In this document: piece by piece, positions 63,328 through 64,000 of the stretch | How positions within the stretch are numbered: position 1 is the stretch's first letter | Layout of the letters: every line of letters starts with the position of its first letter | Source: JAWWPY01 sp963822825 | Lineage (GTDB): Bacteria; Actinomycetota; Actinomycetes; Streptosporangiales; Streptosporangiaceae | DNA: 64,000 bases | Assembly: GCA_963822825.1 (NCBI GenBank) | Contig: CAWGIW010000004.1 | Span: forward strand, 124,001-188,000 | Direction of reading: 5' to 3' | The notes under the pieces: model-generated | The model's database searches: none | Told to the model about the DNA's origin: nothing | Seen by the model: only the letters and a program-made list of their open reading frames with translations | Translations under genes and position numbers: made by a program

Positions 63328-64000
63328 CCGGCTGGGCGGACGAAGCCCTACGTGAGCATGAAGAACACACCGGGGCGGCCATGTCGCGGCCCACCACCGC
63401 GGCACCAGAACGCGAACAGCAGGTCCTCGACCGGATCGACCGGGCCCGCCGCCGCCGGCCGAGAGTCAGGGAAGAACGGATCACGATGTCTCACGGGGCC
63501 GGCGGCAAGGCCACCCGCACCCTGGTCGAGGCGATATTCCTGGATGCGTTCCGCAACCCGCTGCTCGAGCCGCTGGAAGATTCAGCCCAGCTGCACCTAA
63601 ACGGATCGCGGGTGGCCCTCACGACGGATTCATACGTGGTCTCACCGCTGTTCTTCCCCGGCGGGAACATCGGCGACCTCGCGGTCAACGGGACCGTCAA
63701 CGACCTCGCGGTATCCGGCGCCACCCCGCTGTACCTGTCGGCCGGCTTCATCCTGGAGGAAGGCTTCCCCGTTGCCGACCTGAACCGGATCGTCGCGTCC
63801 ATGAAGGACGCCGCCGCGGTCGCTGGTGTTCAGGTGGTCACCGGCGACACCAAGGTGGTGCAGAAGGGCAAGGCGGACGGCTGCTACATCAACACCGCGG
63901 GGATCGGCGTGGTAGAACACGACGTGTCGCTGGGCGTGGCCACCGCCCGGCCCGGCGACGCGGTGATCGTGTCCGGGCCGATCGGTGACCACGGCGTGAC
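63324..64000 (+). CDS. hypE: Hydrogenase maturation protein HypE, 3' end outside window
   Basis: ATG 63324 overlaps the hypD stop (ATGA). The first about 53 residues are an Arg/Glu-rich extension (RIDRARRRRPRVREERI). Then the PurM/AIR synthase-like fold begins: MSHGAGGKATRTLVEAIFLD, VALTTDSYVVSPLFFPGGNI, AVNGTVNDLAVSGATPLYLS and VVTGDTKVVQKG. HypE dehydrates the carbamoyl group on its C-terminal Cys to nitrile for the active site; that Cys lies beyond the window. Confidence 0.95.
   Translation, partial: MTGWADEALREHEEHTGAAMSRPTTAAPEREQQVLDRIDRARRRRPRVREERITMSHGAGGKATRTLVEAIFLDAFRNPLLEPLEDSAQLHLNGSRVALTTDSYVVSPLFFPGGNIGDLAVNGTVNDLAVSGATPLYLSAGFILEEGFPVADLNRIVASMKDAAAVAGVQVVTGDTKVVQKGKADGCYINTAGIGVVEHDVSLGVATARPGDAVIVSGPIGDHGV

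Overview
The window is very GC-rich and almost fully coding, and it carries genes typical of Actinomycetota: mycothiol glycosyltransferase MshA, CarD, SenX3/RegX3, MarP and a 6C RNA. Gene order matches blocks known from mycobacteria and Streptosporangiales-like soil actinomycetes (senX3-regX3 / gpmA / mshA / ybjN; MrfA-like helicase / 6C RNA; epoxide-hydrolase-like / marP / nudix / nth). The organism is therefore probably a soil actinomycete; I cannot place it more finely.

Layout. 1-4430: a low-complexity protein fragment, a PPOX-family protein, ispF-carD, a membrane-anchored thioredoxin-like protein and a lipoprotein. 4512-10869: regX3-senX3, gpmA, mshA, ybjN and a Tat-exported phosphoesterase. 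11167-14112: a compact four-gene putative electron-transfer operon (small Ser/Pro-rich protein, ferric-reductase-like cytochrome b, NuoF-like flavoprotein, 3Fe-4S ferredoxin). 14171-24976: a CoA transferase, two NRAMP transporters around a PRC/MgtE-N/CBS protein, a KimA-like permease fused to an OB fold, a CDF exporter and a ferritin-like diiron protein. 25013-39494: housekeeping genes (FAD oxidoreductase, HD hydrolase, ABC ATPase, NarL-type two-component pair, SDR, QueA-like, SerB, H+-pyrophosphatase, anti-sigma/antagonist pair, MrfA-like helicase). 39495-40715: a non-coding region with a 6C RNA on the minus strand. 40716-45263: holin-like protein, hydrolase, DUF309, MarP, NUDIX and Nth. 45577-49088: two tandem GT-C-like membrane paralogues with a gene-conversion mosaic. 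49027-50213: a DUF1275 gene and a FUSC remnant.

50381-64000: a group 1h (high-affinity, actinobacterial-type) [NiFe] hydrogenase island. A minus-strand operon runs hhyS-hhyL-(NifU/Rieske-like)-DUF5947-DUF6084-conserved hypothetical-DUF6893-small membrane protein. A divergent plus-strand operon holds an HTH regulator, YceI, two SIS-domain proteins around a HypC-like protein, the endopeptidase HupD, hypC, hypD and hypE (cut by the window end). Together they encode an enzyme expected to oxidise atmospheric H2, plus its maturation machinery; hypA, hypB and hypF are not in the window. The two SIS proteins and the DUF chain are the parts with least known function.

A caveat affects the whole annotation: at least nine genes, including the normally essential ispF, are broken by single-base indels in short G/C runs while their reading frames stay coding on both sides. 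Several insertions create CCAGG. I read most of these as sequence errors and annotate the genes as single units.
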